In this document: positions 15,456 to 25,632 of the stretch, piece after piece
Layout: each line of letters starts with the position of its first letter
Numbering within the stretch: position 1 is the stretch's first letter
Assembly (NCBI RefSeq): GCF_019039255.1
Contig: NZ_CP077062.1
Location: 3,782,001 to 3,846,000, forward strand
Reading direction: 5' to 3'
Origin: Nocardioides panacis
GTDB taxonomy: Bacteria; Actinomycetota; Actinomycetes; Propionibacteriales; Nocardioidaceae
Length of the DNA: 64,000 nt
Position numbers and translations under genes: made by a program
The notes under the pieces: model-generated
Seen by the model: the letters and a program-made list of their open reading frames with translations, nothing else
The model's database searches: none
What the model was told of the DNA's origin: nothing

Positions 15456-16457
15456 TCAGCGGCCCTCGAGCAGCGGTCCGGCGGGGTCGTGGGACAGCCC
15501 GCGCCGTCGCGCCGCCATCCCGGAGAGCGCCTCCAGGGCGACCCGGTTCGCGAGCGCCGCGGTGATCTCGGCGTGGTCGTAGGGCGGGGAGACCTCGACG
15601 ATGTCCAGGCCGACGACCGGCAGCTCCAGGCAGATCCGGCGCACCGAGTCGAGCAGCTGGCGGGCCGAGAGGCCGCCCGGCTCCGGCGTACCCGTGCCGG
15701 GCGCGTGTCCGGGGTCGCAGACGTCCACGTCGACGGAGAGGAACACGCCGTCGCAGTCGTCCAGGGCGATCCCGAACGCCTCGGTCAGGCAGGTGTCCAG
15801 GCCGCGGCTGCCGATCTCGGTCATCTCGTAGGACCGCATGTTCTGCTCGGCCATCCACGACAGCGTCTCGGGCGGCGGCCAGTAGCCGCGCAGCCCGATC
15901 TGCAGGAAGCGGTCGCCGCGCAGCGCCCCGGACTCGATCAGCCGGCGCATCGGCTGGCCGTGCCCGTAGAGCGAGCCGAACTCGATGTCGCCGGTGTCGG
16001 CGTGGGCGTCGAAGTGCAGCATCGACACCCTGCCGAAGCCGTGGTGCCGGGCGACCCCGGTCGCGTCCGGCAGCGCGATGGTGTGGTCGCCGCCGAGCAC
16101 GAGAGGTACGGCGCCCGCCGCCGCCACGGTGTGCACGGCCTCCTCCAGCGAGGCGATCGAGCGCTCGACGTCGCCGGAGTACATCTCCACGTCGCCGGCG
16201 TCCAGCACGCGGAGGTCCTGCAGGGCGTCCACCCGGAGGGCGAGGTGCGGGCGGGAGCCGTCGTGCGGCAGGTAGTCGGTCTGCCGGATCGCCATCGGGC
16301 CGAACCGGGTGCCGGGCCGGTGCGACGTACCTCCGTCGAACGGCGCCCCCACGATCACCACGTCCGCACCGGCGTACGTCGCGGGGTCGTCGAGCGCGCA
16401 GCGGTCCACGCCGAGGAAGGTGATGTCCGGGCCGTACTGGGGGCCGTACCTCGCCAT
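15456..16457 (-). CDS. Agmatinase/guanidinobutyrase-type ureohydrolase
   Basis: This 333-residue member of the arginase/agmatinase family hydrolyses a guanidino compound to urea and an amine. The dinuclear manganese ligands are intact: LGGDHT, FDAHADTG and SVDVDVCDP. The N-terminal extension and the loop GAPFDGGTSHRPGTRFGP match the agmatinase/guanidinobutyrase branch better than arginase. Its start overlaps the stop of the upstream lipoprotein gene by one base (TGATG), so the two are co-translated. That neighbour is a predicted exported peptidase, which hints at use of peptide- or amine-derived nitrogen. The exact substrate (agmatine, guanidinobutyrate or other) is open. Confidence 0.87.
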   Translation of the reverse strand: MARYGPQYGPDITFLGVDRCALDDPATYAGADVVIVGAPFDGGTSHRPGTRFGPMAIRQTDYLPHDGSRPHLALRVDALQDLRVLDAGDVEMYSGDVERSIASLEEAVHTVAAAGAVPLVLGGDHTIALPDATGVARHHGFGRVSMLHFDAHADTGDIEFGSLYGHGQPMRRLIESGALRGDRFLQIGLRGYWPPPETLSWMAEQNMRSYEMTEIGSRGLDTCLTEAFGIALDDCDGVFLSVDVDVCDPGHAPGTGTPEPGGLSARQLLDSVRRICLELPVVGLDIVEVSPPYDHAEITAALANRVALEALSGMAARRRGLSHDPAGPLLEGR

Positions 16458-18013
16458 CAGCAGTCCACCTCGGCCTTCGGGACGGTGCCCTGCACGAGGT
16501 AGGACTCGACGGCGGTGTCGACGCAGGAGTTCCCGGACTTGTAGCCGGTGTGCCCGTCGCCGTCCCGCTTGACCAGCACCCCGGAGTCGAGCTGGTGGGC
16601 CAGCGCCTCGGCCCAGACCAGCGGCGTCGCCGGGTCACGGGTGGTGCCGACCACCATGATCGGGGCGGCGCCCGGGGCCTTGATCGGCGCGCCTGTCCGG
16701 CCGGTGTGGACCGGCCAGTTCTCGCAGGCGGAGAGCCCGTAGGCGAACGCCCGGCCGAAGGTGGGGGACGCCTTCTCGAAGCGGGGGACGTACTTCTCCA
16801 CCTCGGAGCTCGGCACCCCGTCGTCGTGGTCGAGGCAGTTGACGGCGTAGAGCACCTCGAGGGAGTTGCTCTGGTAGCCGTCCGGGCCGCGCGAGACGTA
16901 GGCGTCGGCCAGCGCCATCAGCTGCGCGCCGTTGCCGGCGAACGCGGACTGCAGCGCCTGGTCGAGGATCGGCCAGTAGCCCTTGTTGTAGAGCGGCAGC
17001 CAGACCCCGACAAGCGCGTTGCCGGACTCGAGCCGGCGGGAGGCGGTGCCGGTCAGCGGCTTCTTCTCCACGTCATCGAGGAAGGTCCGGATCCGCTGGG
17101 TCCCGGCGTCGACGCTCTTCCCGAGGAAGCAGCCGCCGCGGTCGACGCAGGCGCCGACGTAGGCCCGCAGCGCGACCTCGAAGCCCCTGGCCTGGACCAG
17201 GCTCTGCTGGACGGTCGAGATCGAGGGGTCCAGGGCCCCGTCGAGCACCATCCGGCCGACCCGCCCGGGGAACAGCCCGGCGTAGGTGGCCCCGATCGCG
17301 GTGCCGTAGGAGGCACCGAAGTAGGTCAGCTTCCTGTCCCCGAGCGCCGCGCGCAGGACGTCGACGTCCTTGGCCACCTCGACGGTGGACATGTGCCGGA
17401 CCAGCGCGCCGCTCTCCCGGAGGCAGCCCTGGCCGAGCCGGGTGAGCAGCTCGTCGGAGTGCGCGGTCTCGGCGGCGGTGTCCGGGTCGGGGTCGGAGGC
17501 GATCAGGTCGTCGAGCTCCTTGGTGCCCGCGCAGGTCAGCGGGTCGCTGGTGCCGACGCCCCGCGGGTCGAACCCGACGACGTCGAAGGAGCCGAGCAGC
17601 TCCGAGCCGAACGAGGACGACGCGCCGGCGGCGTAGTCCACGCCGGAGGCGCCGGGGCCACCCGGGTTCACCACCATCGAGCCGAGCCGGCGCCCGGCGC
17701 TGGTCGCGGGCACCTTGAGCACCTGCAGCTTGATCGTGCGGCCCTGCGGCTTCGCGTAGTCCAGCGGCACGGTCAGGGTCGTGCACCGGTCACCGCCGCG
17801 GCACGAGCGCCAGTCGAGCTTCTGCTCGTAGAAGGACCGCAGGCCCGCGTCGGCGGTCGCGGTCGCCGACGGCCCGCTCGACGCGATCGGGCTCGGGGTC
17901 AGCGACGGCTTCTCCGCGGCCTTCCGGTCGCCGGTGCCGAGGAGGCCGCACCCGGAGAGCAGCAGCGCCAGCACGGCCAGGAGTACGACGCCACGTCGGC
18001 GGGGTTGGGTCAC
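16457..18013 (-). CDS. Exported S33-family peptidase lipoprotein (tripeptidyl aminopeptidase-like)
   Basis: The N-terminal signal peptide ends in a lipobox (LLLSGC, Cys about residue 22), so the protein is probably anchored to the outer face of the membrane. The mature part is an alpha/beta hydrolase of the SlpD/Hip1 type: oxyanion region NPGGPGASG, nucleophile in GASYGT, Asp in GTTRDPATPL and His in DGDGHTGY near the C-terminus. Relatives remove tripeptides or cleave surface proteins. It has 518 residues, normal for the family. It is co-translated with the ureohydrolase downstream. Confidence 0.87.
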   Translation of the reverse strand: MTQPRRRGVVLLAVLALLLSGCGLLGTGDRKAAEKPSLTPSPIASSGPSATATADAGLRSFYEQKLDWRSCRGGDRCTTLTVPLDYAKPQGRTIKLQVLKVPATSAGRRLGSMVVNPGGPGASGVDYAAGASSSFGSELLGSFDVVGFDPRGVGTSDPLTCAGTKELDDLIASDPDPDTAAETAHSDELLTRLGQGCLRESGALVRHMSTVEVAKDVDVLRAALGDRKLTYFGASYGTAIGATYAGLFPGRVGRMVLDGALDPSISTVQQSLVQARGFEVALRAYVGACVDRGGCFLGKSVDAGTQRIRTFLDDVEKKPLTGTASRRLESGNALVGVWLPLYNKGYWPILDQALQSAFAGNGAQLMALADAYVSRGPDGYQSNSLEVLYAVNCLDHDDGVPSSEVEKYVPRFEKASPTFGRAFAYGLSACENWPVHTGRTGAPIKAPGAAPIMVVGTTRDPATPLVWAEALAHQLDSGVLVKRDGDGHTGYKSGNSCVDTAVESYLVQGTVPKAEVDC

Positions 18014-18044
18014 GCCACCACTCTAGGAGACCCGCCCTGGCGGC

Positions 18045-19184
18045 TCAGCGGATCCGCAGCTCGACCATCATCGACTCGAGCGCCAGCAGCGGGGTGGTGT
18101 TGAACTCCATCATCTGGTTGCGGGCGGTGAAGATCGCGTCGATCCGGCGGATGTTCTGCTCCGGGCTGGACCGGCGGGCCAGGTCCTCGACCTGGTCGCG
18201 GACCTCCTCGTTGACCAGGTCGCCGCGGGCCCCGGTCTGCAGGGTGATCGCGTCGCGGTAGACCGACATGATGTCCATCAGCCCGCGGTCGATCACGTCC
18301 ATCACCCGGCGCTTCTCGCGCTGCTTCTGGCTGTGCTGGAGCTCCTTGAGGCCGGCGCGGTAGGCGCGCGAGGTCTTGGCCTTGCGGTCGTCGCCGTAGA
18401 GCGCCTCGAGCTCGGTCTGCTCCCGGGCGTTGCTGCGCTCGGTGAGCGAGGCGGTCTCGTCCTTGGCGATGTCGACCAGGTTGGCCGCGGCGTTCATGCA
18501 GGCGCCGAGCGAGGTCAGGCCGCCGGGCAGCGAGACCACCTCGCGGCGCCGGTTGCGGGTCTTCTCGTCGGTGGCCAGCGCCCGGGCGCGGCCGATGTGG
18601 CCCTGGCTGGCCCGGGCCGCGAAGGCCGCGACGGACTCCCCGACGCCGTGCTGCTCGACCAGGAACCGGGTCACCTCCCGGGCGGTCGGCGTGGCCAGCG
18701 TGACGTTGCGGCAGCGGGAGCGGATCGTCGGCAGGACGTCCTCGATGGTCGGCGCGCACAGCAGCCAGACGGTCTTCGGGGTCGGCTCCTCGATCGCCTT
18801 GAGCAGGGTGTTGCCGGTGCGCTCGCCGAGCCGGTCGGCGTCCTCGATCACCATCACCTGGTGGCGCCGCTCGACCGGGGACAGCGCCGAGCGGTGCACC
18901 AGCTCGCGCATGTCGTCGATGTAGAGCACCGAGGTCTCCGAGCGGGTGATGCTCACGTCGGGGTGCGACCCGGCCAGGGCGGTGCGGCAGGCGTGGCACT
19001 CCCCGCAGCCGGTCCCGCGCTCGCACTGCAGCGCGGCGGCGAACGCCAGCGCCACGTTGGAGCGGCCGGACCCGGGCGGACCGGTGAACAGCCAGGCGTG
19101 CGTCATGCCCTGGCCGGCCACGGCCGCCTTGAGGGGCGCGACCGCGTGCTCCTGGCCGACGAGGGTCGCCCAGACTCCGCTCAC
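18045..19184 (-). CDS. holB: DNA polymerase III delta-prime subunit
   Basis: This clamp-loader AAA+ protein has 379 residues. The modified P-loop FTGPPGSGRS (Arg in place of the Walker Lys) is typical of actinobacterial delta-prime, which does not need to hydrolyse ATP. A zinc-binding cysteine cluster (CERGTGCGECHAC) follows, then the sensor stretch VIEDADRLGERTGN and the SRC motif (TIRSRCRN). It helps load the beta sliding clamp. The start GTG 19184 overlaps the stop of the thymidylate kinase fusion gene by four bases. The tmk-holB pairing is a conserved core arrangement. Confidence 0.93.
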   Translation of the reverse strand: MSGVWATLVGQEHAVAPLKAAVAGQGMTHAWLFTGPPGSGRSNVALAFAAALQCERGTGCGECHACRTALAGSHPDVSITRSETSVLYIDDMRELVHRSALSPVERRHQVMVIEDADRLGERTGNTLLKAIEEPTPKTVWLLCAPTIEDVLPTIRSRCRNVTLATPTAREVTRFLVEQHGVGESVAAFAARASQGHIGRARALATDEKTRNRRREVVSLPGGLTSLGACMNAAANLVDIAKDETASLTERSNAREQTELEALYGDDRKAKTSRAYRAGLKELQHSQKQREKRRVMDVIDRGLMDIMSVYRDAITLQTGARGDLVNEEVRDQVEDLARRSSPEQNIRRIDAIFTARNQMMEFNTTPLLALESMMVELRIR

Positions 19185-21221
19185 GCGTCCGCCCGCCGGA
19201 CCGCGTGGTCGAGCAGCGGGCGCAGCCGGTGCCGGATCTCCTCGGCGATCTCGTCGACCGGCCGCCGCGCGTCGACGACGAGGTAGTGCTCGGGGGCGTT
19301 GCCGGCGAGGTGCACGAACCCGTCACGCACCCGCTCGTGGAAGTCCACGGACTCCGCCTCGATCCGGTCGCGCTCCACGAACCGGGTCAGCCCCTGCTGG
19401 GGCGGCAGGTCGAGCAGCACCGTGAGGTTCGGGCGCAGGTCGTCGGTGGCCCAGCGGGCGATCCGCTCCACCTCCCGGTCGACCAGCGCCCGCCCGGCGC
19501 CCTGGTAGGCCAGCGTGGAGTCGACGTAGCGGTCGGTGACGACGACCGCCCCGCGGGCCAGCGCCGGGGCGACCACCCGGTCGACGTGCTCGGCCTTGTC
19601 GGCGGCGTAGAGCAACGCCTCGGTGCGGGGCGAGATGTCGCCGGTCGCCGGGTCGAGCACGATCGTGCGGAGCTTGGCGCCGACCTCGGTGGCCCCGGGC
19701 TCGCGGGTCAGCACCACGTCGTACCCGTCGGCCTCGAGCCACTCGCGCAGCCGCTGCGACTGGGTGGACTTGCCGGCGCCCTCGCCGCCCTCGAACGCGA
19801 CGAAGCACCCGGTGGCGGAGTAGACCCCCGCCGACCCGGTGAAGGAGTGCCGCAGCTCGGTCATCAGCGAGGGTCCGTTCCGGTCGACCATCTGACGGTA
19901 GGACGCCACACCGACAGCCGTCATCAGCACGGCGGCGATCAGGAACGTGAACGCGGCGCCGTTGTAGACCAGGTAGGGGTGGCCGAACTCGTCGAGCGGG
20001 CCCAGGGTGTGGGTGCCGATCAGCCCGGCCAGCAGCGGCGAGACGGCCAGCACCAGCGCCAGCGCGAGCCGGATCATCGAGCCGACGAACGCGAAGGTCC
20101 GGCCGCGCACCTCGTCGGGCACCTCCAGGCCGAGCATCGTGTTGCCGGTGATCCACCCGACGCCGGCGAAGAAGCCGAGCACCGCGGTGATCCCGACGAC
20201 GACGGGCAGCTGCTGGACCAGGGCGAGCGGGAACAGCAGCAGGCCGGTGAGCGTGAGCGCGATGCCGAACAGCCGGCGCCGGGACAGCCCCTGGAGCAGC
20301 CGCGGGCCGCGCCACATGCCGAGGCCCAGGCCCGCGAAGACGGTCCCGAACAGCACGCCGTAGCCGGAGTCGCCACCGCCCAGGTCGGAGACGAAGGTGC
20401 GGGCCAGCCCGATCACCACGCCGCCGGCGGCGAACGCCCCGACGATCCCGATCACCAGGCCGCGTACGACGGGCGTGGTGGCGACGTACTTCCAGCCGTC
20501 GAGGACCACCTTCAGCGCGCTGCTCTCGGGGTCGACCGACGCGGGGCCGGACGGGATGTGCTTGAGCCGGGTGATCACGAAGCCGGAGACGATGAAGGAG
20601 ACCGCGTTGAAGTACAGCGCGAGGTCGACCGGGCCGCCGATGAAGCCGTCGAACACGTGCCGGTAGAACTTGTCGACCAGGGTCAGCCCGGCGAAGACGG
20701 CGGCCGCCGGCAGGGCCGAGCCGTAGGTCGTGGCCAGGCTGATCTGGTTCGCGGCCTCGAGCCGGTGCCGGGGCACCAGGTTGGGCACGGTGGCGTCCTT
20801 GGCGGGGCCCCACACCAGGCTGACCGCCTCGACCAGCACGGTCACCACGAAGATCCACCAGAGCTGGCCGACGATCGGGATCGTCACGAACAGCGCGCCG
20901 CGCAGGTAGTCGCCCCAGATCAGCGTGCGGCGGCGGTCCAGCTTGTCCGCGACGTACCCCGCGATCGGGCCCATCACCAGCGCGGGCAGCACCCGCAGGA
21001 ACAGCACGGTGGCGATCGCGTAGTTCTTGCCCGCGTAGGACTCGGCGCTCGCGTTGGCCATCGCGGTCAGCGCCAGCAGGCCCATCCAGTCGCCGAGGCT
21101 GGAGAGCCCCAGGCCGATCCACAGGTTGCGGAAGTCCCGGATCCGCAGCACCGCGGCGAGGGAGTGGTCGGGCGCGTTGCGCAGCTCCCCCCACGCCTCG
21201 TTCGGCCGCCCGCTCAGTCAC
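19181..21221 (-). CDS. tmk: MFS-type membrane protein fused to thymidylate kinase
   Basis: The first roughly 430 residues form a twelve-helix MFS-like transporter (RIRDFRNLWIGLGLSSLGDW, then repeated hydrophobic segments). The last roughly 210 residues are thymidylate kinase: P-loop FEGGEGAGKSTQ, REPG motif LTREPGATEVG and DRYVDSTLAYQG. Thymidylate kinase makes dTDP; the role of the fused transporter is unknown, though the fusion is known in actinobacteria. The continuous frame starts only at GTG 21151, inside the expected N-terminus. A GTG at 21221 after AGGG is joined to it if the six-C run at 21187-21192 loses one base, giving MTERAAERGVGELRNAPDHS. I give 21221 as the probable start; 21151 is the conservative one. 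Confidence 0.85.
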
Positions 21222-21258
21222 GGGATCACCCTACGGGTGACCCCGGTCCGGATGCGGG

Positions 21259-23988
21259 TCAGCCCTTCTTGGCGGTGGCGGTCTTCGCCGTCTTCTTCGC
21301 GGCCGTCTTCTTCGCGGCCGTCTTCTTCGCCGGGGTCTTCTTCGCGGCCTTCTTGGCGCCCTTCTTGGCCGCCTTCTTCGCCGGACCCTTCGCGCGCCGC
21401 TCGGCCAGCAGCTCGGCCGCCCGCTCGATGGTCAGCGTCTCCTCGTCGTCGCCCTGGCGCAGCGTCGCGTTGAACTCGCCGTCGGTGACGTAGGTGCCGA
21501 ACCGGCCGCTCTTGAGCCGGACCACCTGCCCGCTGACCGGGTCGGTGCCGACCTCCTTGCCCGGGTCGGCCGCGGCCCGGCCCCGCTGCTTCGGCTGGGC
21601 GTAGATCGCCTGGGCCTCCTCCAGCGTGATCGTCAGCAGCTTCTCCTCGGAGTCGATCGACCGGGAGTCGGTGCCCTTCTTGAGGTACGGGCCGTAGCGA
21701 CCGTTCTGTGCGGTGATCTCGTCACCGGTCTCCGGGTCCACCCCGACCACGCGGGGCAGCGTGAGCAGCTTGAGCGCGTCCTCGAGCGAGATCGTGTCCA
21801 GGTTCATCGACTTGAACAGCGAGCCGGTGCGCGGCTTGGCCGACTTCTTCGCGTCCTCGGGCAGCAGCTCGGTGACGTAGGGGCCGTAGCGGCCGTTCTT
21901 CGCGACGATCACCAGGCCGGACTCGGGGTCCTCGCCGAGGCGGGTCTCCTCGCCGGCCGGGTTGGCCAGCAGCTCCCGGGCCTTCTCGAGCGTGAGCTCG
22001 TCGGGCGGCAGGTCCTCGGGCACGTTGGCGCGGATCGGGGCGCCGTCGCCGTCCTCGGGGCCGGGGGCCTCGATGTAGGGGCCGTAGCGGCCGACCCGCA
22101 GCTCGATGCCGTCGGCGATCGGGAACGTGGCCAGCTCGCGGGCGTCGATGTCCCCGAGCTCGGTGACGAGCTGCTTGAGGCCCTCCACGTCGCCGTCGCC
22201 GAAGTAGAACGACGCCAGCTCGGCGTTGCGGTCGCGACGGCCGCCGGCGATCTCGTCGAGCACGTCCTCCATGCTGGCGGTGAACTCGTAGGACACCAGC
22301 CGGGTGAAGTGCTCCTCGAGCAGCCTGATCACCGAGAACGCCAGCCACGCCGGCACCAGCGCGGTGCCCTTCTTGTACACGTAGCCGCGGTTCAGGATCG
22401 TGCCGATGATCGAGGCGTACGTCGACGGGCGGCCGATCTGCCGCTCCTCGAGCTCGCGGATCAGGGAGGCCTCGGTGTAGCGGGCCGGCGGCTTGGTCTG
22501 GTGGCCCGAGGCGGTGATGCTGGCGGCGCTGACGGCGTCGCCCTCGGACACGTTCGGCAGCCGGGTCTCCCGGTCGTCGGTGTCGCTGTCCGGGTCGTCG
22601 GACCCCTCGACGTACGCCTTGAGGAAGCCGTGGAAGGTGATCACCCGGCCGGAGGCGGAGAACACCACGTCCTCCCCGCTCGCGGCCGGACCACCGAGGC
22701 GCACGGTGACGCTGCGCCCCTCGGCGTCCTTCATCTGGGAGGCGACGGTGCGCATCCAGATCAGCTCGTAGAGCCGGAACTCGTCACCGGTCAGACCGGT
22801 CTGGGCCGGGGTGCGGAAGTTCTCCCCGGCCGGGCGCACCGCCTCGTGGGCCTCCTGGGCGTTCTTGACCTTGGAGGTGTAGGACCGCGGCTGGTCCGGC
22901 ACGTACTCCGCGCCGTACAGCTCCCGGGCCTGGTTGCGCGCGGCGGTGATGGCGGTCTCCGACAGCGTGGTGGAGTCCGTGCGCATGTAGGTGATGAAGC
23001 CGTTCTCGTACAGCCGCTGGGCGACCGACATGGTGCGCGAGGCGGTGTAGCCCAGCTTGCGGGAGGCCTCCTGCTGCAGCGTTGTCGTGCGGAACGGCGC
23101 GTAGGGCTGGCGGCGGTAGGGCTTGGCCTCCACCGAGCGGATCTCGAACGTGGTGTCGTCGAGGCCCGCGACCAGGGCCTCGGCCCGGGTGCGGTCCAGG
23201 TGCACGACGTTCGCGCCGGCCTTGAGCTCGCCGAGCGAGGTGAAGTCGCTGCCCCGGGCCACCCGCATCTCGTCGATCGAGTGCAGCTTGGCGGGGAACA
23301 TCCGCTCGTCGTGCTGGGCGCCGGCGTCGAAGGTGCCCTCGAGGTCCCAGTAGCCCGCGGTCCGGAACGCGATCCGGTCGCGCTCCTTGTCGACCACCAG
23401 CCGGGTCGCGACGGACTGCACGCGGCCCGCGGACAGGCCGGACATGACCTTCTTCCACAGCACCGGGGAGACCTCGTAGCCGTAGAGCCGGTCCAGGATC
23501 CGGCGGGCCTCCTGCGCCTCGACGAGGTCCATGTCGATGTCGCGGGGGTTGTCGACCGCGGCGTTGATCGCCTGGGGGGTGATCTCGTGGAAGACCATCC
23601 GGCGGACCGGGACCTTCGGGTTCAGCTCGTCGAGCAGGTGCCACGCGATGGCCTCGCCCTCGCGGTCCTCGTCAGTGGCGAGGAAGAGCTCGGAGGCGTC
23701 CTTGAGCAGCCCCTTGAGCTTGGTCATGTGGGACTTCTTGTCCCGGGACACCACGTAGTAGGGCGTGAAGTCGTTGTCGACGTCCACGCCGAGGCGGGCC
23801 CAGGGCTCGCCCTTGATCTTGGCGGGCACGTCGGCCGCGCTCTGCGGGAGGTCGCGGATGTGCCCGATCGAGGACTCCACGACGTAGCCGTTGCCCAGGT
23901 AGCCGGCGATCGTCTTCGCCTTGGCAGGCGACTCGACGATGACCAGCTTGTGCCCGGTGCCGCCAGCGGCACCTGTTTTCTTCGCCAA
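21259..23988 (-). CDS. topA: DNA topoisomerase I
   Basis: This type IA topoisomerase of 909 residues relaxes negative supercoils. The Toprim domain is at the N-terminus (LVIVESPAKAKTI, ATDEDREGEAIAWH). The catalytic Tyr is in GFITYMRTDSTT. The C-terminal region has four repeats around GRYGPYI-type motifs (VGRYGPYIEAP, NGRYGPYVTEL, NGRYGPYLKKG, SGRFGTYVTDG). It ends in a Lys/Ala-rich tail of about 40 residues built from KKAAKK and AKKT units, as in other actinobacterial TopA proteins, where the tail aids processive DNA binding. The neighbours (tmk, holB, H+-pyrophosphatase) match Streptomyces and mycobacterial order. Confidence 0.96.
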   Translation of the reverse strand: MAKKTGAAGGTGHKLVIVESPAKAKTIAGYLGNGYVVESSIGHIRDLPQSAADVPAKIKGEPWARLGVDVDNDFTPYYVVSRDKKSHMTKLKGLLKDASELFLATDEDREGEAIAWHLLDELNPKVPVRRMVFHEITPQAINAAVDNPRDIDMDLVEAQEARRILDRLYGYEVSPVLWKKVMSGLSAGRVQSVATRLVVDKERDRIAFRTAGYWDLEGTFDAGAQHDERMFPAKLHSIDEMRVARGSDFTSLGELKAGANVVHLDRTRAEALVAGLDDTTFEIRSVEAKPYRRQPYAPFRTTTLQQEASRKLGYTASRTMSVAQRLYENGFITYMRTDSTTLSETAITAARNQARELYGAEYVPDQPRSYTSKVKNAQEAHEAVRPAGENFRTPAQTGLTGDEFRLYELIWMRTVASQMKDAEGRSVTVRLGGPAASGEDVVFSASGRVITFHGFLKAYVEGSDDPDSDTDDRETRLPNVSEGDAVSAASITASGHQTKPPARYTEASLIRELEERQIGRPSTYASIIGTILNRGYVYKKGTALVPAWLAFSVIRLLEEHFTRLVSYEFTASMEDVLDEIAGGRRDRNAELASFYFGDGDVEGLKQLVTELGDIDARELATFPIADGIELRVGRYGPYIEAPGPEDGDGAPIRANVPEDLPPDELTLEKARELLANPAGEETRLGEDPESGLVIVAKNGRYGPYVTELLPEDAKKSAKPRTGSLFKSMNLDTISLEDALKLLTLPRVVGVDPETGDEITAQNGRYGPYLKKGTDSRSIDSEEKLLTITLEEAQAIYAQPKQRGRAAADPGKEVGTDPVSGQVVRLKSGRFGTYVTDGEFNATLRQGDDEETLTIERAAELLAERRAKGPAKKAAKKGAKKAAKKTPAKKTAAKKTAAKKTAKTATAKKG

Positions 23989-24053
23989 CTCTTCTCAGGC
24001 TCCCTCAGTACGTGTTCGCGGTGACACGGTAGCGCCTGGTGCCGCGCGACCCG

Positions 24054-25559
24054 TCACGCCGGGGTGAGGAACCCGTCCGCCACGAGGTCGCGGACGGCAG
24101 GCGTCCGGTCCCTCCGCAGCGCGGTCGCGTCCTCGTCCAGCAGCGTGGCCAGGGCGTCCAGGATCTGGCCGACCGTGAGGTCCCCGTCGCACGCCCCGAC
24201 CAGACCGGCCTCGACGGTGTCGGCCCGCCGGGCGCGTCGCATCCCGCGCTGCTGGCGCAGCACGATGGTCTCCGGCTCGCCGGCCCCGACCTCCCCGACG
24301 GTCTCCTGGCGGACGTCCACCCGGACCTCCAGCCGGGCGGCGAGCAACGCCTCGTCGTCGGCGGCCGCCAGGAAGTCGGTACGACGGGCCCGCTCGGCGA
24401 CCTCGCGGCCGAGGGGCTGCTCGATCTCGAAGGGCCACTCCTCCAGGTGCAGGACCGGCGACCGGTCCGGGTGACCCTGGTGACCGGTGCGGCGCAGGTG
24501 CAGCCACCCGAAGCCCACGGCCTCGATGTCCTGCTCGGCGAACCACGCCAGCCAGGCGTCGTACCGGCGGGCGTAGTCGGGACGCCCGTGCACGCCGGCG
24601 TCCTTGAGCCACAGCTCGACGTACTCCGCGGGGTCGGCCACCTCGCGCTGCACGACCCAGGCGTCGCAGCCGCTGCCCTCGAGCCAGCCGCCGACCCGGT
24701 CCTGCCAGGGCTCCCCGCGCCGGTGCACCCAGTTCGCGAGCACCTGCACCCAGCCGCCGGGGTTCAGGTGCGCGGGCGCCCGGGTGACCACCCGGCGGAC
24801 CATCTCGTCGCCGGGCAGCCCGGAGTCGCGGTAGACCAGCCGCGCGTCGGTGGCCGGCGACACCACGAACGGCGGGTTGGTGACCACCAGGTCGAACCGC
24901 TCGCCGGCGACCGGCTCGAACAGGCTGCCCGCGCGGACGTCGACGCGCACCCGGTTCAGCGCGGCGTTCAGCCGGGTCATCGCCAGCGCCCGCTCGTTGA
25001 CGTCGGTGGCGACGATGTCGTCGACGTGCTCGGCGAGGTGCAGGGCCTGCACGCCGCAGCCGGTGCCGAGGTCCAGGGCCCGGGCGAACGGCTCGCGCAC
25101 AGTCAGCTGGGCCAGCGAGGAGGACGCGGAGCTGATCCCGAGGACGTGGTCGGCGCCGACGTCGATGGGCGCTCCGTCCAGGCCCGGGGTCAGGTCGCTG
25201 ACCACCCACCAGCCGCGGCCGTCGTCGGCGTAGGGGCGTACGTCGACCAGCGCCCGGACCTCGCCGCCGGAGACCTCGAGCAGGTGCGCCGCCGCGAGGG
25301 CGTCGACCAGCCCGGGCAGCGCCCGGTCGGCCGCCTCGCGGGACACCGGCGCCTGCAGCGGCCAGAGCCGGACCAGCGTCTCCAGGGGCGAGCCGCCGGC
25401 CGTGGCGCGCAGCCCGGGGGTGGTCTCGTTGCGCGACAGCGCGGCGTGCGCCATGGGACCGAGCAGGTCGGCCACCTCGTCGTACCCGAAGCCGGTGCGC
25501 TCCAGGGCGGAGCGGAGGCGGTCGACGAGGTCGGGTGCGAGGAGGTCCACGCCTGTCAC
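24054..25559 (-). CDS. Class I SAM-dependent methyltransferase (HemK/PrmC-like core)
   Basis: This 501-residue protein has an N-terminal all-alpha region with no recognised catalytic motif. A methyltransferase core follows at about residues 160-300: motif I ALDLGTGCGVQALHLA, acidic loop ATDVNERAL and the NPPF motif in VVTNPPFVVS. NPPF points to methylation of an amide or amino nitrogen, in protein glutamine or nucleic-acid adenine/guanine. The C-terminal 150 residues look like a helical or winged extension conserved in actinobacteria. The gene lies between topA and hppA, where an orthologue is usually found. The target is unknown. Confidence 0.82.
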   Translation of the reverse strand: MTGVDLLAPDLVDRLRSALERTGFGYDEVADLLGPMAHAALSRNETTPGLRATAGGSPLETLVRLWPLQAPVSREAADRALPGLVDALAAAHLLEVSGGEVRALVDVRPYADDGRGWWVVSDLTPGLDGAPIDVGADHVLGISSASSSLAQLTVREPFARALDLGTGCGVQALHLAEHVDDIVATDVNERALAMTRLNAALNRVRVDVRAGSLFEPVAGERFDLVVTNPPFVVSPATDARLVYRDSGLPGDEMVRRVVTRAPAHLNPGGWVQVLANWVHRRGEPWQDRVGGWLEGSGCDAWVVQREVADPAEYVELWLKDAGVHGRPDYARRYDAWLAWFAEQDIEAVGFGWLHLRRTGHQGHPDRSPVLHLEEWPFEIEQPLGREVAERARRTDFLAAADDEALLAARLEVRVDVRQETVGEVGAGEPETIVLRQQRGMRRARRADTVEAGLVGACDGDLTVGQILDALATLLDEDATALRRDRTPAVRDLVADGFLTPA

Positions 25560-25578
25560 CCTAGGGGGGACCGACGAC

Positions 25579-25610
25579 GACGACCCGCCTGCCGGGGCAG
25601 ACGGGTCGTC
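25579..25610 (-). terminator. Terminator hairpin after the pyrophosphatase gene
   Basis: The nested inverted repeat has outer arms GACGACCCG (25579-25587) and CGGGTCGTC (25602-25610) and inner arms CTGCC and GGCAG. It starts 23 bases past the hppA stop on the minus strand and lies before the start of the methyltransferase gene, so it probably separates the two transcripts. Confidence 0.72.
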
Positions 25611-25632
25611 GAGGGTGCAGCGGCGGTGCCGG

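Noticed and set aside
22309-24024. 571-codon plus-strand open frame opposite topA
   Set aside because: Shadow of topA; no family features, and its composition follows the complementary codon pattern.
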